DNA from: Hydrogenothermus sp964516095
Lineage (GTDB): Bacteria > Aquificota > Aquificia > Aquificales > Hydrogenothermaceae
DNA length: 64,000 bases
NCBI GenBank assembly: GCA_964516095.1
Contig: CAZEYS010000001.1
Coordinates: 1 to 64,000 of the forward strand
Direction: 5' to 3'
Made by a program: the position numbers and the translations under genes. Every line of letters begins with the position of its first letter. Position 1 is the first letter of the stretch. The notes under the pieces are model-generated. The model searched no databases, was not told where the DNA came from, and worked only from the letters and a program-made list of their open reading frames with translations. Below, piece by piece: positions 1 through 8,527 of the stretch.

Positions 1-465
1 TAAATCTTTCTTGACATTTTCGAAGATTTTATCTTGGAGAGCAAACATTTCTTTTGCATCTTCCTCTGATGTTTCATGGTCATAACCTAAAAGGTGTAAT
101 ATTCCATGGGTTAGTAATCGTAAAATTTCTTCTTTATAAGTAAAACCAATTTCTTCTGCTTGCTTCTTAGCAAAAGGAAGGGAGATAACAACATCTCCAA
201 GTATATAATAGTCATATCCTGGAGGTTTCTCGTTTATTGGAAATGAAAGCACATCAGTTGGTCTGTCTTTTTCTCTCCATTCTTTGTTTAATTTTTGGAT
301 GGTATTATTATCTGTTAAAGTTATACCTATTTCTACAGGTTCTACATTACTTAAATATAGATTTTTAAGAATACTATTTACTGCATTTTCTATAAATGGT
401 TTTGTTATTTCTCTATCATATACTTCTTTTTTTATAAGAATTTTATTGTTGCGTTTGTTTTTCAT
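1..465 (-). CDS. ybeY: Endoribonuclease YbeY, 16S rRNA maturation (3' end outside window)
   Basis: Zinc-dependent endoribonuclease needed for 16S rRNA 3'-end maturation and ribosome quality control in the cytosol. The reverse strand gives 155 codons from ATG 465-463 to the window edge without a stop. The family's metal-binding signature is visible as LTHGILHLLGYDHE near residues 125-138, with the three His ligands; upstream, an RPTDVLSFP stretch is also typical of YbeY. The start ATG lies inside the end of phoH (23-bp overlap), an arrangement fitting the common phoH-ybeY pair. The last residues before the edge are near the usual family C-terminus, so little is missing. Identification is secure from the motif and neighbour. 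Confidence 0.93.
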   Translation of the reverse strand, partial: MKNKRNNKILIKKEVYDREITKPFIENAVNSILKNLYLSNVEPVEIGITLTDNNTIQKLNKEWREKDRPTDVLSFPINEKPPGYDYYILGDVVISLPFAKKQAEEIGFTYKEEILRLLTHGILHLLGYDHETSEEDAKEMFALQDKIFENVKKDL

Positions 466-1408
466 ACTCATCATAAGCCCTAATAATTCTTTGAACGACA
501 GGATGTCTCACTACGTCTTTATCACTAAACCTAACAAAACCAATACCTTCTATTCCGTCTAAGACTTTTAAGGCTTCAACCAATCCAGATTGAGATACTT
601 TAGGTAAATCTATCTGAGTTATATCACCTGTTATAACTGCTTTTGACCCAAAGCCTATTCTTGTCAAAAACATTTTCATTTGTTCTTTTGTTGTATTTTG
701 AGCCTCATCTAATATTATAAATGCATCGTTTAGAGTTCTTCCTCTCATGAAAGCCAGTGGAGCAACTTCTATAATGTTCTTTTCAATCATATCATTCACT
801 TTTCCTTGGTCTACCATATCATACAAAGCATCGTATAAAGGTCTTAAATAAGGGTCAACTTTTTCTGTTAATGTTCCCGGTAGAAATCCAAGTTTCTCTC
901 CTGCTTCAACTGCAGGCCTGGTGAGAATTATTCTATTTACCTTTTGTTGTTTTAAGTAAGAAATAGCAACAGCCATAGCTAAATAAGTTTTTCCTGTTCC
1001 TGCAGGACCTATTCCAAAGGTTATGTCATTTTTCTTTATTGTGTCCACATACCTTTGTTGTGTTGGTGTTTTTGCCATTATAGGTTTTTTTCTATGGCTG
1101 AATAGTATCGCTTTTCCTTCAAATAAATTACTTTCCGTATCTTCTTCTACCTGTAATTTAAAACCAAGCGCCATATTTTTTATATCTTGAGAAGATAAAT
1201 AATGCCCTTTTTCATAATAAGAGGCTACCTTTTCTATAAATTCCTCAAATCTGTCTAAGTCTTCCTCTTCTCCTTCTGCTATTATAGATGTTCCCCTTGA
1301 AAACACTTTTATGTTAAATACATCAGCAAAGTATTTTAAGTTTTCATCTCTTTTTCCAGTAACACTAAAAAAAGCATCTGCTGGGATTTCAACTTCTAAC
1401 TTTAAAAT
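443..1408 (-). CDS. phoH: PhoH-like ATPase (YbeZ family), probable ATT start
   Basis: PhoH/YbeZ P-loop ATPase, RNA-associated partner of YbeY. Walker A is visible as GIGPAGTGKTYLA and Walker B as AFIILDEAQNT. The first conventional start is GTG at 1306-1304 (287 aa), but the frame is open further upstream and the residues there (KLEVEIPADAFF, then TGKRDENLKYFADVF) match the expected YbeZ N-terminal domain. That extension is closed by an in-frame TAA at 1417-1415. The only plausible initiator is ATT at 1408-1406, nine bases after a GGAGG at 1422-1418, giving 321 aa, the usual family length. I therefore annotate the ATT start. Neighbours: rimM upstream (44 bp) and ybeY overlapping downstream. 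Function is certain; the ATT start is inference supported by homologous-looking sequence plus Shine-Dalgarno placement. Confidence 0.9.
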   Translation of the reverse strand: MLKLEVEIPADAFFSVTGKRDENLKYFADVFNIKVFSRGTSIIAEGEEEDLDRFEEFIEKVASYYEKGHYLSSQDIKNMALGFKLQVEEDTESNLFEGKAILFSHRKKPIMAKTPTQQRYVDTIKKNDITFGIGPAGTGKTYLAMAVAISYLKQQKVNRIILTRPAVEAGEKLGFLPGTLTEKVDPYLRPLYDALYDMVDQGKVNDMIEKNIIEVAPLAFMRGRTLNDAFIILDEAQNTTKEQMKMFLTRIGFGSKAVITGDITQIDLPKVSQSGLVEALKVLDGIEGIGFVRFSDKDVVRHPVVQRIIRAYDEYEKQTQQ

Positions 1409-1452
1409 CTTTACTTACCTCCAAATTTTCTTTGAGCACAATTTATTCTTTT

Positions 1453-1956
1453 TCATAAAGAAAACCACCCTTCAGGTGGAGAAATTTCAATTTTCCTATT
1501 TTCTACATCAATATTTTTCACAAATTCCTTTATAAAAGGTAGATGTCTGATTTTATCATCTTCGCATTTTATTATTAAATAAGCTGTAGATAACCTATCA
1601 TCTATTTTTATAACTTTTCCTACTTTTTTGTCTTTAAAGTAAACATCGCTATCCAACAGTTGGTACTCATAATATTCGTCTTTTTTTAGCTCTGGCAGTT
1701 CTGATGTTGGAACATAAAAATACCTATGTTTTATTTTTTCTGCTTTGTCTATATCTTCATAATTTTCGAATTTTATTAAATTTTTCTTTCTGGAAAATGC
1801 TTTTATTTTCAGTGGTTTGAATTTACCATTTTCATCTTTAAGATAAATAGTGTCACCTAATCTTATTTTAGGATTAAATATTTCTATCTTTAAATCCCCT
1901 TTTAATCCATGGGTTCCGTGAAGTTTTCCTCCGATAACAAATTCTTCTTTACTCAT
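1453..1956 (-). CDS. rimM: Ribosome maturation factor RimM
   Basis: 167-aa 16S rRNA processing factor that binds ribosomal protein S19 and helps 30S head maturation. The N-terminal RimM barrel starts with VIGGKLHGTHGLKGDLKI, close to the family's typical opening, and the C-terminal PRC-barrel half ends in ISPPEGWFSL, matching the usual P-P-E/D-G ending. The ATG overlaps the stop of the ExbD-like gene by four bases (ATGA), so translation is probably coupled. Unusually, it is embedded in an envelope/ATPase operon rather than next to trmD and rpsP, which lie elsewhere or, for rpsP, at 55148 in this window. Confidence 0.93.
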   Translation of the reverse strand: MSKEEFVIGGKLHGTHGLKGDLKIEIFNPKIRLGDTIYLKDENGKFKPLKIKAFSRKKNLIKFENYEDIDKAEKIKHRYFYVPTSELPELKKDEYYEYQLLDSDVYFKDKKVGKVIKIDDRLSTAYLIIKCEDDKIRHLPFIKEFVKNIDVENRKIEISPPEGWFSL

Positions 1957-2351
1957 GACCCTGCTTTTCTTGTTGCTATGTTTATTTCTTCTATTCCATT
2001 TTGTTTGGCTATGTCCATCAGTTTTACTACTTTGTCATATATAACCCTTCTATCGGCAAGTATAACTAACGATTTATTCTTACTGTTTTTAATTATATCT
2101 GCAATTTCTTCAGGTGTAACTTTTTTTCCATTTATATAGTAGTTTCCATCCTTATCAACAATAATTTTTAATGGTTTTACAACTTTATCTTCCGTAGAAG
2201 CTTTTGGTAATTCTACGTTTATAGAATTTATTGGAGCTAAAGTGCTAACTATTCCTAAAAATAATATAATTATAAAGGCTATATCTACAAGGGCTGTTAA
2301 ATCTATTGCGATAAACTGATTTTCATTTGAAAGATGTTTTTTGAAATTCAT
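1953..2351 (-). CDS. ExbD/TolR-family biopolymer transport protein
   Basis: 132-aa inner-membrane protein with a short cytoplasmic N-terminus, one transmembrane helix (about residues 17-40, DLTALVDIAFIIILFLGIV) carrying the conserved membrane Asp of the ExbD/TolR proton path, and a periplasmic domain. Together with the adjacent ExbB-like protein it should form a proton-motive-force-driven motor. Start ATG is directly abutting the ExbB stop, so the two are co-translated. No TonB or TolA/TolB/Pal gene is present nearby; the upstream partner in this operon is instead a large periplasmic TPR protein, so I do not assign exbD versus tolR. Confidence 0.9.
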   Translation of the reverse strand: MNFKKHLSNENQFIAIDLTALVDIAFIIILFLGIVSTLAPINSINVELPKASTEDKVVKPLKIIVDKDGNYYINGKKVTPEEIADIIKNSKNKSLVILADRRVIYDKVVKLMDIAKQNGIEEINIATRKAGS

Positions 2352-2981
2352 CTATTTTTCCTCTTTAGAGGTTAATTTGTAAATAACTTCCAGAGCTATA
2401 TTCTCAAGCTGGGTTACTATAAAATTTAGTTTTGATTTAAAGTACCAGTAGAATATCAATGTTGGTATTGCTATGCTAAGACCGAATGCCGTCGTAATAA
2501 GAGCCTGAGATATTCCTGAGGATAAAACTTCTGGATTTGATAAACCTGATACAGATAAAGCTTCAAATACTTTAATCATTCCAGTTACAGTACCTAAAAA
2601 TCCAATAAGTGGAGAAATAGCTGCTATTGCTCCTATTGCATTTACGTATCCTTCTAATTTTGGAAGTTCCACTTTAGCACTTTCTTCTGCTACAAGCTTA
2701 AGTTCTTCTATATTTTTTCGGCCAGATAAATATACATTTAATATAGAGTATATTATATTTGTGGCAATACTGGGGTATGTTTTTGCTATTGTTTTAGCTT
2801 CTTCTATTTTACCTTCCTCGATAAATGTTATTATTTCTTCAATGATATTCATTGGTAATACTTTTCTCAGGGAGAGGCTGTACAGTCTTTCTATTATTAA
2901 AGCAAAAGAAAGCACACTTAAAAACAGTAGCGGGTACATAAGAATTCCGCCTTTCTGGAAAAGAGAAACAATATATTCCAC
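2352..2981 (-). CDS. ExbB/TolQ/MotA-family proton channel protein
   Basis: 209-aa inner-membrane motor subunit. Three hydrophobic segments are visible (about residues 12-32, 112-135 and 153-178). The family core AIAAISPLIGFLGTVTGMI around residue 117-135 contains the signature of MotA/TolQ/ExbB channels. Encoded between the TPR protein and the ExbD-like protein with tiny gaps (10 bp and 0 bp), arguing that all three act together. Which energised transducer it drives cannot be told from sequence. Confidence 0.92.
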   Translation of the reverse strand: MEYIVSLFQKGGILMYPLLFLSVLSFALIIERLYSLSLRKVLPMNIIEEIITFIEEGKIEEAKTIAKTYPSIATNIIYSILNVYLSGRKNIEELKLVAEESAKVELPKLEGYVNAIGAIAAISPLIGFLGTVTGMIKVFEALSVSGLSNPEVLSSGISQALITTAFGLSIAIPTLIFYWYFKSKLNFIVTQLENIALEVIYKLTSKEEK

Positions 2982-2991
2982 TTTTATCCTC

Positions 2992-5760
2992 CTAATCTTT
3001 TATACATTCTGGCAGTGTAGATATAAATTTTTTAGTTTCCTCATCAAGGTTCTGTAAATTCTTAACAGGTTGTATCATACAAGCAGCTTCTATAGGTTTG
3101 CCTTCTTTTTTTAATATTTTAGCAGCTTTTATTCGAGATTTGAATGTTAGGTTTTTATCCTGAGAGTATAAGTATATTACGTTTATATATTCGTTTAATG
3201 CATCTTCCAAATCACCTTCTTTTTCGTAAATAGTTCCAAGTAGATAATGACTTTCTGCAACCTTTTTATAGTCTGAAGATTTAATTGCTTCTAAAAAGTA
3301 TCTTTTTGCTTCATCGTAGTTGCCAAGTTTAAGCTGTATTATACCTAAATAGTAAGCAATGTCACTTTTATATTTAGGATATTTTACATATAGAGTTTCA
3401 AAGTTTTTCTTGGCTTCAAGATAGTTTCCGCTTTTAAAGTATAAAAGTGCAATTTTGTATATATTTTCATCGGTTTTTGGTAAACTTGAGTAAAGTTTTA
3501 TAGCCTCTTCGTATTTTCCTTCCTGTTCATAGATTGTTGCAAGGAGTTGCTTAACTGGTATAGACAGTTTCCCTTGAGGGTATTTTAGTAAATATTCTAT
3601 AAAATATTCTTTAGCCTTGCTTTTATTTCCTAATTTATAGTTGTAATAACCAAGCTTATATAACGCCTGTTCGCTTTCAGGAGTATTTGTCTTAACTACT
3701 TCTTCTAAAAGTTTTATTGCTTTTTGAGGTTTGTTGTTTTCAAAGTATATTTCTGCAAGCTGGATTTTTAGTAAGTTGATTTTAGGATAATGGGGATATT
3801 TCTTTATAAAGTTTTCTATCTGTTTTTCTACGTTTTCATCTTTTGTTTTTCCTTTTGCTTCCAATAACGTTAGAAGATAAGCAGCGTCAATAGCTTCTTT
3901 TGTCCCTGAGTACTTTTCTATAAACTCTGTGTATATTTTTTTAGCTTCTTCCTCTTTGCCCATATTGAATAAACTATCTGCCATTCTTAACAGGGCTCTT
4001 TTGCCAAGAGGAGTATCTTTGTATTTTTCTGCGTATTTTTTAAATGCTTTATATGCCTTATCGTACTCTTCGTTGGAGAAATAAGAATATGCGTATAAGT
4101 ATCCCGCCTGCTTGGCTATTTCATCATTTCCATCTGAGAGATATTTTAGTATTTTTCTTGCTTTGTCAAAATTCATTTTTTTCAGATATATATATGCTTT
4201 CAAAAATAGTGATTTTCTGTCTTTGTTGTTTTTTATTAGCTTATAGGCAAGGTCTGTTTTTCCCATATTAAAAGCAGAAACCGCTTTCATGTAGTTATCA
4301 GTAAATGCTTTATAAGCTTCGTTATACATTTTTTTCTTAAAGAAATACCATCCTAACATATTTGCAGCAAAATCTGGGTCGTATTTAGCTATAAGTTTTA
4401 ATGTTTCTATTAACTTTTTATCATCATTTTTGAAGTAGTATATATCGGCAAGGTATTTTAAAGCTGTTAATTTTATGTTGTTGTCGGAAGCTTCTTTGTA
4501 AGCCTTGGTTAAGTAAAATTCTGCCTCTGGATAATTTTTAAGTTTTAAAAGGGTAAAGGCTGTATATAGATAGTATTTTGGTTCGTGTATCTGCTTAAAT
4601 ATATTATAAGCATAATCGTAATATCCTGCATTGTAAGCTGTTATCCCAATGGCTTTTTTTAGTATATTTTTGTTTTCAGGATAAACTGTTAGAGCTTCCT
4701 GGAAAAATGCAAGGGCATCATCGTATTTTCCTTTTTTGAAGTACTCCAGGCCTATCTTTATGTACAATTTCTGTGCTAATTTTTTATCTCTGATTTCAAG
4801 GCTTCCGATGTTATCTATGACGTTTTTGATGTTTCCTTTTTTAATAGAAATAATCATTAGTCCATAAATAGGATATGTAGAGTAAAGGTCTGCTCTACCA
4901 TAAGTATTAAGATAATTTTTAAACACTTTTTCTGCGTTCTTCACATCATTTATATTGAGAAATGCAAACCCTTTTAAAATTTGTAGAATTTTTTCATAGT
5001 TTTTCACTGGCTGGTATTTTTTTATAAAAAGCTGAGGGTTTGTCTGTGCTATATAATGAAGTTTCAAGTATCTACAGTAGTTTACAAAAGATATGTCTAT
5101 TTCTTCGCAGTTTATATCTTTAATTGTATTAAGAGGTTTATCTTCCTTTAGTATTGAAACTATTCTTTTCAAGAACTCGGCTTCTAAGGAATTATTGTTT
5201 ACTTTTTTTAAAAGTTTTTTTGCATTTTCTAAATTGTCTGTTTCTAAAGCTACTGCTGCACCTGATACACATGCAGTATCCTTCACATAAGAATTTAAAT
5301 TGCATGATTTTTCAAAATACGAAAGCGACTTTTTTAAATCATCAGTTTTAAAATAGGCATATCCTAACATGTAATAAACTATAGGCAGATATTTGCTTTT
5401 TGGATACTTTTTCATAAAAGCTGGAGCTTTATCCTCTAAAAATAGAAAATTTCCATTTATAAAATAATCTACTAAGTCATTAAAATCAGCTTTTTCTTTG
5501 GGAATTCCCAGAAAAGTTTTTTCCTTCTTTATATCTGCCGTTATAGGCTCCAGGTCAACAGGATAAGCAGGTTTTATTTTAGGATTTTCAATTTTTGCGT
5601 TTATGTCTATGTTTAGCCGTTTTGGAGGTAGTAATCTTTCTTTTTTCTCCTGTTTTTGAGCTGTAATTTCAAGTGGAAATACAACATCAGGTAGTTTTAT
5701 GTTTGCAAAAACAGGCAGTGCCAATACAACACTAAACAGCAGACTGTATAGTAATCTCAT
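2992..5760 (-). CDS. Large exported tetratricopeptide-repeat protein
   Basis: 922-aa protein with a clear N-terminal signal peptide (residues 1-19, MRLLYSLLFSVVLALPVFA) followed by a Pro-rich linker and then TPR repeats across nearly the entire length. Units recur with patterns such as YFKTDDLKKSLSYFEKS, YFKKGKYDDALAFFQEALTVYP and YYLGIIQLKLGNYDEAKRYFLEA. It is therefore a periplasmic solenoid scaffold. The start overlaps the ribF 3' end by 29 bp, and the ExbB/ExbD pair follows immediately. By analogy with Tol-associated TPR proteins (CpoB/YbgF) it may couple the ExbBD motor to an envelope task, but it is far larger than CpoB and lacks a recognisable catalytic domain. Function unknown; architecture certain. 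Confidence 0.85.
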   Translation of the reverse strand: MRLLYSLLFSVVLALPVFANIKLPDVVFPLEITAQKQEKKERLLPPKRLNIDINAKIENPKIKPAYPVDLEPITADIKKEKTFLGIPKEKADFNDLVDYFINGNFLFLEDKAPAFMKKYPKSKYLPIVYYMLGYAYFKTDDLKKSLSYFEKSCNLNSYVKDTACVSGAAVALETDNLENAKKLLKKVNNNSLEAEFLKRIVSILKEDKPLNTIKDINCEEIDISFVNYCRYLKLHYIAQTNPQLFIKKYQPVKNYEKILQILKGFAFLNINDVKNAEKVFKNYLNTYGRADLYSTYPIYGLMIISIKKGNIKNVIDNIGSLEIRDKKLAQKLYIKIGLEYFKKGKYDDALAFFQEALTVYPENKNILKKAIGITAYNAGYYDYAYNIFKQIHEPKYYLYTAFTLLKLKNYPEAEFYLTKAYKEASDNNIKLTALKYLADIYYFKNDDKKLIETLKLIAKYDPDFAANMLGWYFFKKKMYNEAYKAFTDNYMKAVSAFNMGKTDLAYKLIKNNKDRKSLFLKAYIYLKKMNFDKARKILKYLSDGNDEIAKQAGYLYAYSYFSNEEYDKAYKAFKKYAEKYKDTPLGKRALLRMADSLFNMGKEEEAKKIYTEFIEKYSGTKEAIDAAYLLTLLEAKGKTKDENVEKQIENFIKKYPHYPKINLLKIQLAEIYFENNKPQKAIKLLEEVVKTNTPESEQALYKLGYYNYKLGNKSKAKEYFIEYLLKYPQGKLSIPVKQLLATIYEQEGKYEEAIKLYSSLPKTDENIYKIALLYFKSGNYLEAKKNFETLYVKYPKYKSDIAYYLGIIQLKLGNYDEAKRYFLEAIKSSDYKKVAESHYLLGTIYEKEGDLEDALNEYINVIYLYSQDKNLTFKSRIKAAKILKKEGKPIEAACMIQPVKNLQNLDEETKKFISTLPECIKD

Positions 5761-6679
5761 TTTTTACCTCTTTTAAGATTTCCTTTGCTAATTTTATATC
5801 CTTTTCTATCTGATTTTGCAACTGCTGTAAATTATCAAATTTTTTCTCAGGTCTTATAAAATCTAAGAAGTATACTTTTACATAATCAGGAATATAAGAA
5901 GCCTGGAACTTTTCAATAACATGTGCTTCTAAGATTGGATTTTTCCCGTTTACTGTAGGTCTAACTCCATAGTTCATAACTGTTTTGTAGAGTTTATTTT
6001 CTATCTCTATAAAACCAACATAAACTCCGTACTTTAAGCACATGTTTTCTTCAAAATCCACATTGATGGTAGGAAAACCTATTTTTGTGCCAAGCTTATT
6101 TCCTGATATTACTTTTCCAATAAGGCAATACTTCCTTTTAAGTAGCTTATTTACCTGTTTTATCTCTCCATTTTGTAAGAGCTTTCGTATAAAAGATGAG
6201 CTAACTTTTTCGTTTTTTATTTGTTCTTTTTTTACAGGATATATTTTTATATCAAACGTTTTTTCTTCTTTTTTTACAAACTCTACATTTCCCTGTCTAT
6301 TTTTTCCAAAGTGCCAGTCTTCTCCAACCACAAGAGCTTTACAGTTAAGATTTTCTTTGAGAAACTTTAAGAACTTATTTTTATCTAATTTCGAAAATTC
6401 ACTATTAAACTCAAGAATAATGAGATAATCTATTCCTAATTTTTTTAAGAACTCTTTTTTGGTTTCAAAATTTATAATCTTGCACAGTTTTTTGCCTGTT
6501 ATAACTTCTTTTGGATGAGGTTTGAATGTAATAACTGCACTTTTTAAATTATTTATTTTTGAAATTTCTTTTAAAGTTTCTAAAACCTTTATATGTCCAG
6601 CATGAAAACCGTCAAAATTTCCTATACTACAGGCAAGTTCTTCTTTGACTGGTAGTTCTTTATTTAACAGTATGTTCAT
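5732..6679 (-). CDS. ribF: Bifunctional riboflavin kinase / FAD synthetase RibF
   Basis: 315-aa enzyme converting riboflavin to FMN and FAD. The N-terminal nucleotidyltransferase domain shows GNFDGFHAGHIKVLE (residues 22-36), the H-x-G-H-type motif of FAD synthetases, and SSFIRKLLQNGEI. The C-terminal riboflavin kinase domain has GKVISGNKLGTKIGFPTINV and NYGVRPTVNG. Length matches the family. It overlaps recX by four bases upstream and the TPR gene by 29 bp downstream, so it belongs to the same transcript. Confidence 0.95.
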   Translation of the reverse strand: MNILLNKELPVKEELACSIGNFDGFHAGHIKVLETLKEISKINNLKSAVITFKPHPKEVITGKKLCKIINFETKKEFLKKLGIDYLIILEFNSEFSKLDKNKFLKFLKENLNCKALVVGEDWHFGKNRQGNVEFVKKEEKTFDIKIYPVKKEQIKNEKVSSSFIRKLLQNGEIKQVNKLLKRKYCLIGKVISGNKLGTKIGFPTINVDFEENMCLKYGVYVGFIEIENKLYKTVMNYGVRPTVNGKNPILEAHVIEKFQASYIPDYVKVYFLDFIRPEKKFDNLQQLQNQIEKDIKLAKEILKEVKNEITIQSAV

Positions 6680-7092
6680 ATTTCCCCGTTTATATACTTT
6701 GTCGCAACTTCAGATGAAACTGAGTAACCAAATCCTCTATTCAAAAGATATTTTACAATAGATTTAAAATCTTTATTTCCGGAGTATTTCTTTATTCTGT
6801 TTACTGCAGCTTCGTACTCTTCTTGATAAGAAAACTTTACACTGGTTATTCCTTTGGGATATAACTTTGACTTTAACTTTAAAGGGCCTTCTCCTTTTTG
6901 TATAGCTATTTCTTTGTATCTTTCAAGCAGTTTTTCATCATCTATATACCCGTTTTCTTTTAAATACAAAATTACCTGTTCAATCTGGTCTTCAGAAAAA
7001 CCTTTCTTTGAAAGTTTGTTCCTCAGTTCAGTAGAAAAGTAATCCTTTTTTGATAAAAGCTTGAATGCTGTTGATAAAAGCTCCGTGTTTAT
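6676..7092 (-). CDS. recX: RecX regulator of RecA, probable ATA start
   Basis: RecX-type modulator of RecA filaments. A frame from the TTG at 6969 yields only 97 aa and would begin inside the repeat region. The same frame continues upstream with STELRNKLSKKGFSEDQIEQ, which is the normal first RecX helix set, then GYIDDEKLLERYKEIAIQKG. No ATG, GTG or TTG exists in frame there. The strong ribosome-binding sequence GGAGG (7106-7102) is followed nine bases later by ATA (7092-7090), giving 138 aa, a normal RecX size. I annotate that start as the best reading. First gene of the ribF operon, divergent from the chemoreceptor at 7241. Confidence 0.78.
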   Translation of the reverse strand: MNTELLSTAFKLLSKKDYFSTELRNKLSKKGFSEDQIEQVILYLKENGYIDDEKLLERYKEIAIQKGEGPLKLKSKLYPKGITSVKFSYQEEYEAAVNRIKKYSGNKDFKSIVKYLLNRGFGYSVSSEVATKYINGEI

Positions 7093-7180
7093 AGAAAAAC
7101 ACCTCCAGCTACATATAATTAATTTAATTATACGCCTATTTATATTTTTAACAACGTGCTTGAATTTTTTGCATTAAAAT

Positions 7181-7208
7181 TAAAATTGTGGCGCTTTTAA
7201 GACGATAA
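7181..7208 (+). promoter_or_regulatory. Candidate sigma-28 (FliA) promoter for chemoreceptor gene
   Basis: TAAAATTG, a 12-base spacer and GACGATAA resemble the flagellar/chemotaxis sigma-28 consensus (TAAAGTTT, 11 bases, GCCGATAA). It sits 33 bases upstream of the methyl-accepting protein start. The same 8-12-8 arrangement recurs before the second chemoreceptor-like gene (14170-14197). Confidence 0.55.
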
Positions 7209-7240
7209 TTACTTTAATTACAGCAAAAGAGGAGGTTAAA

Positions 7241-8512
7241 ATGTTTTTCGGGCTCATCTCAAAGAAAAAAGAAGTATCCGAAAGACCCACACCTACCCAA
7301 ATGTGTGATTTAGATGAAGTTTTACCAAAAATAGCCTTAGCTATTTACCACAGCTCTATAATTTCTGGAGAAAGTTTTAAAATAAAATTTAAAGTAAATG
7401 AATTTAAAAATAGTATAGACAAAATTACACAAGAAATACAGGATGTAAAAAAGTCATTTTCTGTGTTTTTAGATTTTGCAAAACAGGTAAAAGAGTTTCA
7501 GGATGAAATATCCAATGTTGTTGAAGATGGTTTAGAAATCTTATCAGAAACAGAAAAGACAGTTTCTTATGCCCAAAATAGTATGGAAAATCTTACAAAG
7601 ATAACAGATTCTTTGAAAGAAAGAATATCAGGAATAGAAAATATTCTAAAAGTAATACTTGAGATAGCCAATCAAACGAACCTCCTCGCTCTGAACGCAG
7701 CAATAGAAGCAGCAAGGGCTGGTGAGTTTGGAAAGGGGTTTGCTGTTGTTGCAGACGAAGTTAGAAACCTTGCTGAAAAAACATCTGAAAGCGTAAACAA
7801 TATAAGAAAGGTAATTGATACGTTGATAGATGAATCTGAAAAAACAATAAATGAAGTGAAAAAGGCAACTGAAATTAATTCACAGGTATTTGATGAGTTT
7901 GAAAAGGTAGATGAAAGTTTTGCAAAAATAAGAGAAAAAACCCAAGAAATTTCAAAAATGATAGATAAACTCTTTGAAGAAACTAAGCAAACCCAAACCT
8001 ATATAGATGAAATTTACAACAAGATAGCGGAATTAGGAAATGGTTTTGACTTTTTCGTAGACGTTGGAGACACAATAAACCAAAAAGCAAGGGATAGCCT
8101 CGAAGAGTATATAGCTATCTGGAACTCAATAATAACTAATCTAAAAGGCTTAAAGATAGAACTTCTAAAAAGAATAATAGACCATGCCATATGGATGAAC
8201 AATGTTTTAAAAACACTGGAAGGTTTACAGGACTGGATACCTACAGATCATACAAAGTGTAATTTAGGAAAATGGTATTACAGTGAAGGAAAGAAAGAAA
8301 TCGATAAATATGGAAAAAAAGCTGTAGAAATTTTTATAGCTATGGAAGATGACCATGCACGGCTTCATTCGCTGGGAATAAAAGCAATACAAAGTATGAA
8401 AGAAGGAAAAATAGATGAAGCTTTTAAATTTGCAGATGAAATGCTTAAAGCTTCAGAAGCTATAATTAATAAACTTTTAGCACTTTATGAAGAGGTAAAA
8501 GCCCATTCATAG
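7241..8512 (+). CDS. Soluble methyl-accepting chemotaxis protein with C-terminal CZB domain
   Basis: 423-aa cytoplasmic chemoreceptor; no transmembrane helix is visible. The kinase-control hairpin is intact around residues 143-185 (NQTNLLALNAAIEAARAGE, then GKGFAVVADEVRNLAEKT), flanked by coiled-coil heptads. The C-terminus carries a chemoreceptor zinc-binding (CZB) domain: H315 in DHAIWMN, the CNLGKWYYSEG motif and EDDHARLH, giving the typical 3-His/1-Cys zinc site. CZB receptors are known to sense zinc, hypochlorous acid or related redox cues. The ribosome-binding site GAGGAGG precedes ATG at 7241. Single-gene unit ending in an intrinsic terminator. Confidence 0.92.
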   Translation: MFFGLISKKKEVSERPTPTQMCDLDEVLPKIALAIYHSSIISGESFKIKFKVNEFKNSIDKITQEIQDVKKSFSVFLDFAKQVKEFQDEISNVVEDGLEILSETEKTVSYAQNSMENLTKITDSLKERISGIENILKVILEIANQTNLLALNAAIEAARAGEFGKGFAVVADEVRNLAEKTSESVNNIRKVIDTLIDESEKTINEVKKATEINSQVFDEFEKVDESFAKIREKTQEISKMIDKLFEETKQTQTYIDEIYNKIAELGNGFDFFVDVGDTINQKARDSLEEYIAIWNSIITNLKGLKIELLKRIIDHAIWMNNVLKTLEGLQDWIPTDHTKCNLGKWYYSEGKKEIDKYGKKAVEIFIAMEDDHARLHSLGIKAIQSMKEGKIDEAFKFADEMLKASEAIINKLLALYEEVKAHS

Positions 8513-8527
8513 GGCTTATTTTTTCTT
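8497..8527 (+). terminator. Intrinsic terminator after CZB chemoreceptor
   Basis: AAGCCC / GGGCTT stem (8499-8504 with 8512-8517) around a 7-base loop containing the stop codon, followed by ATTTTTTCTTTTT. It lies between convergent genes, and the secA stop is inside it. Confidence 0.7.
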
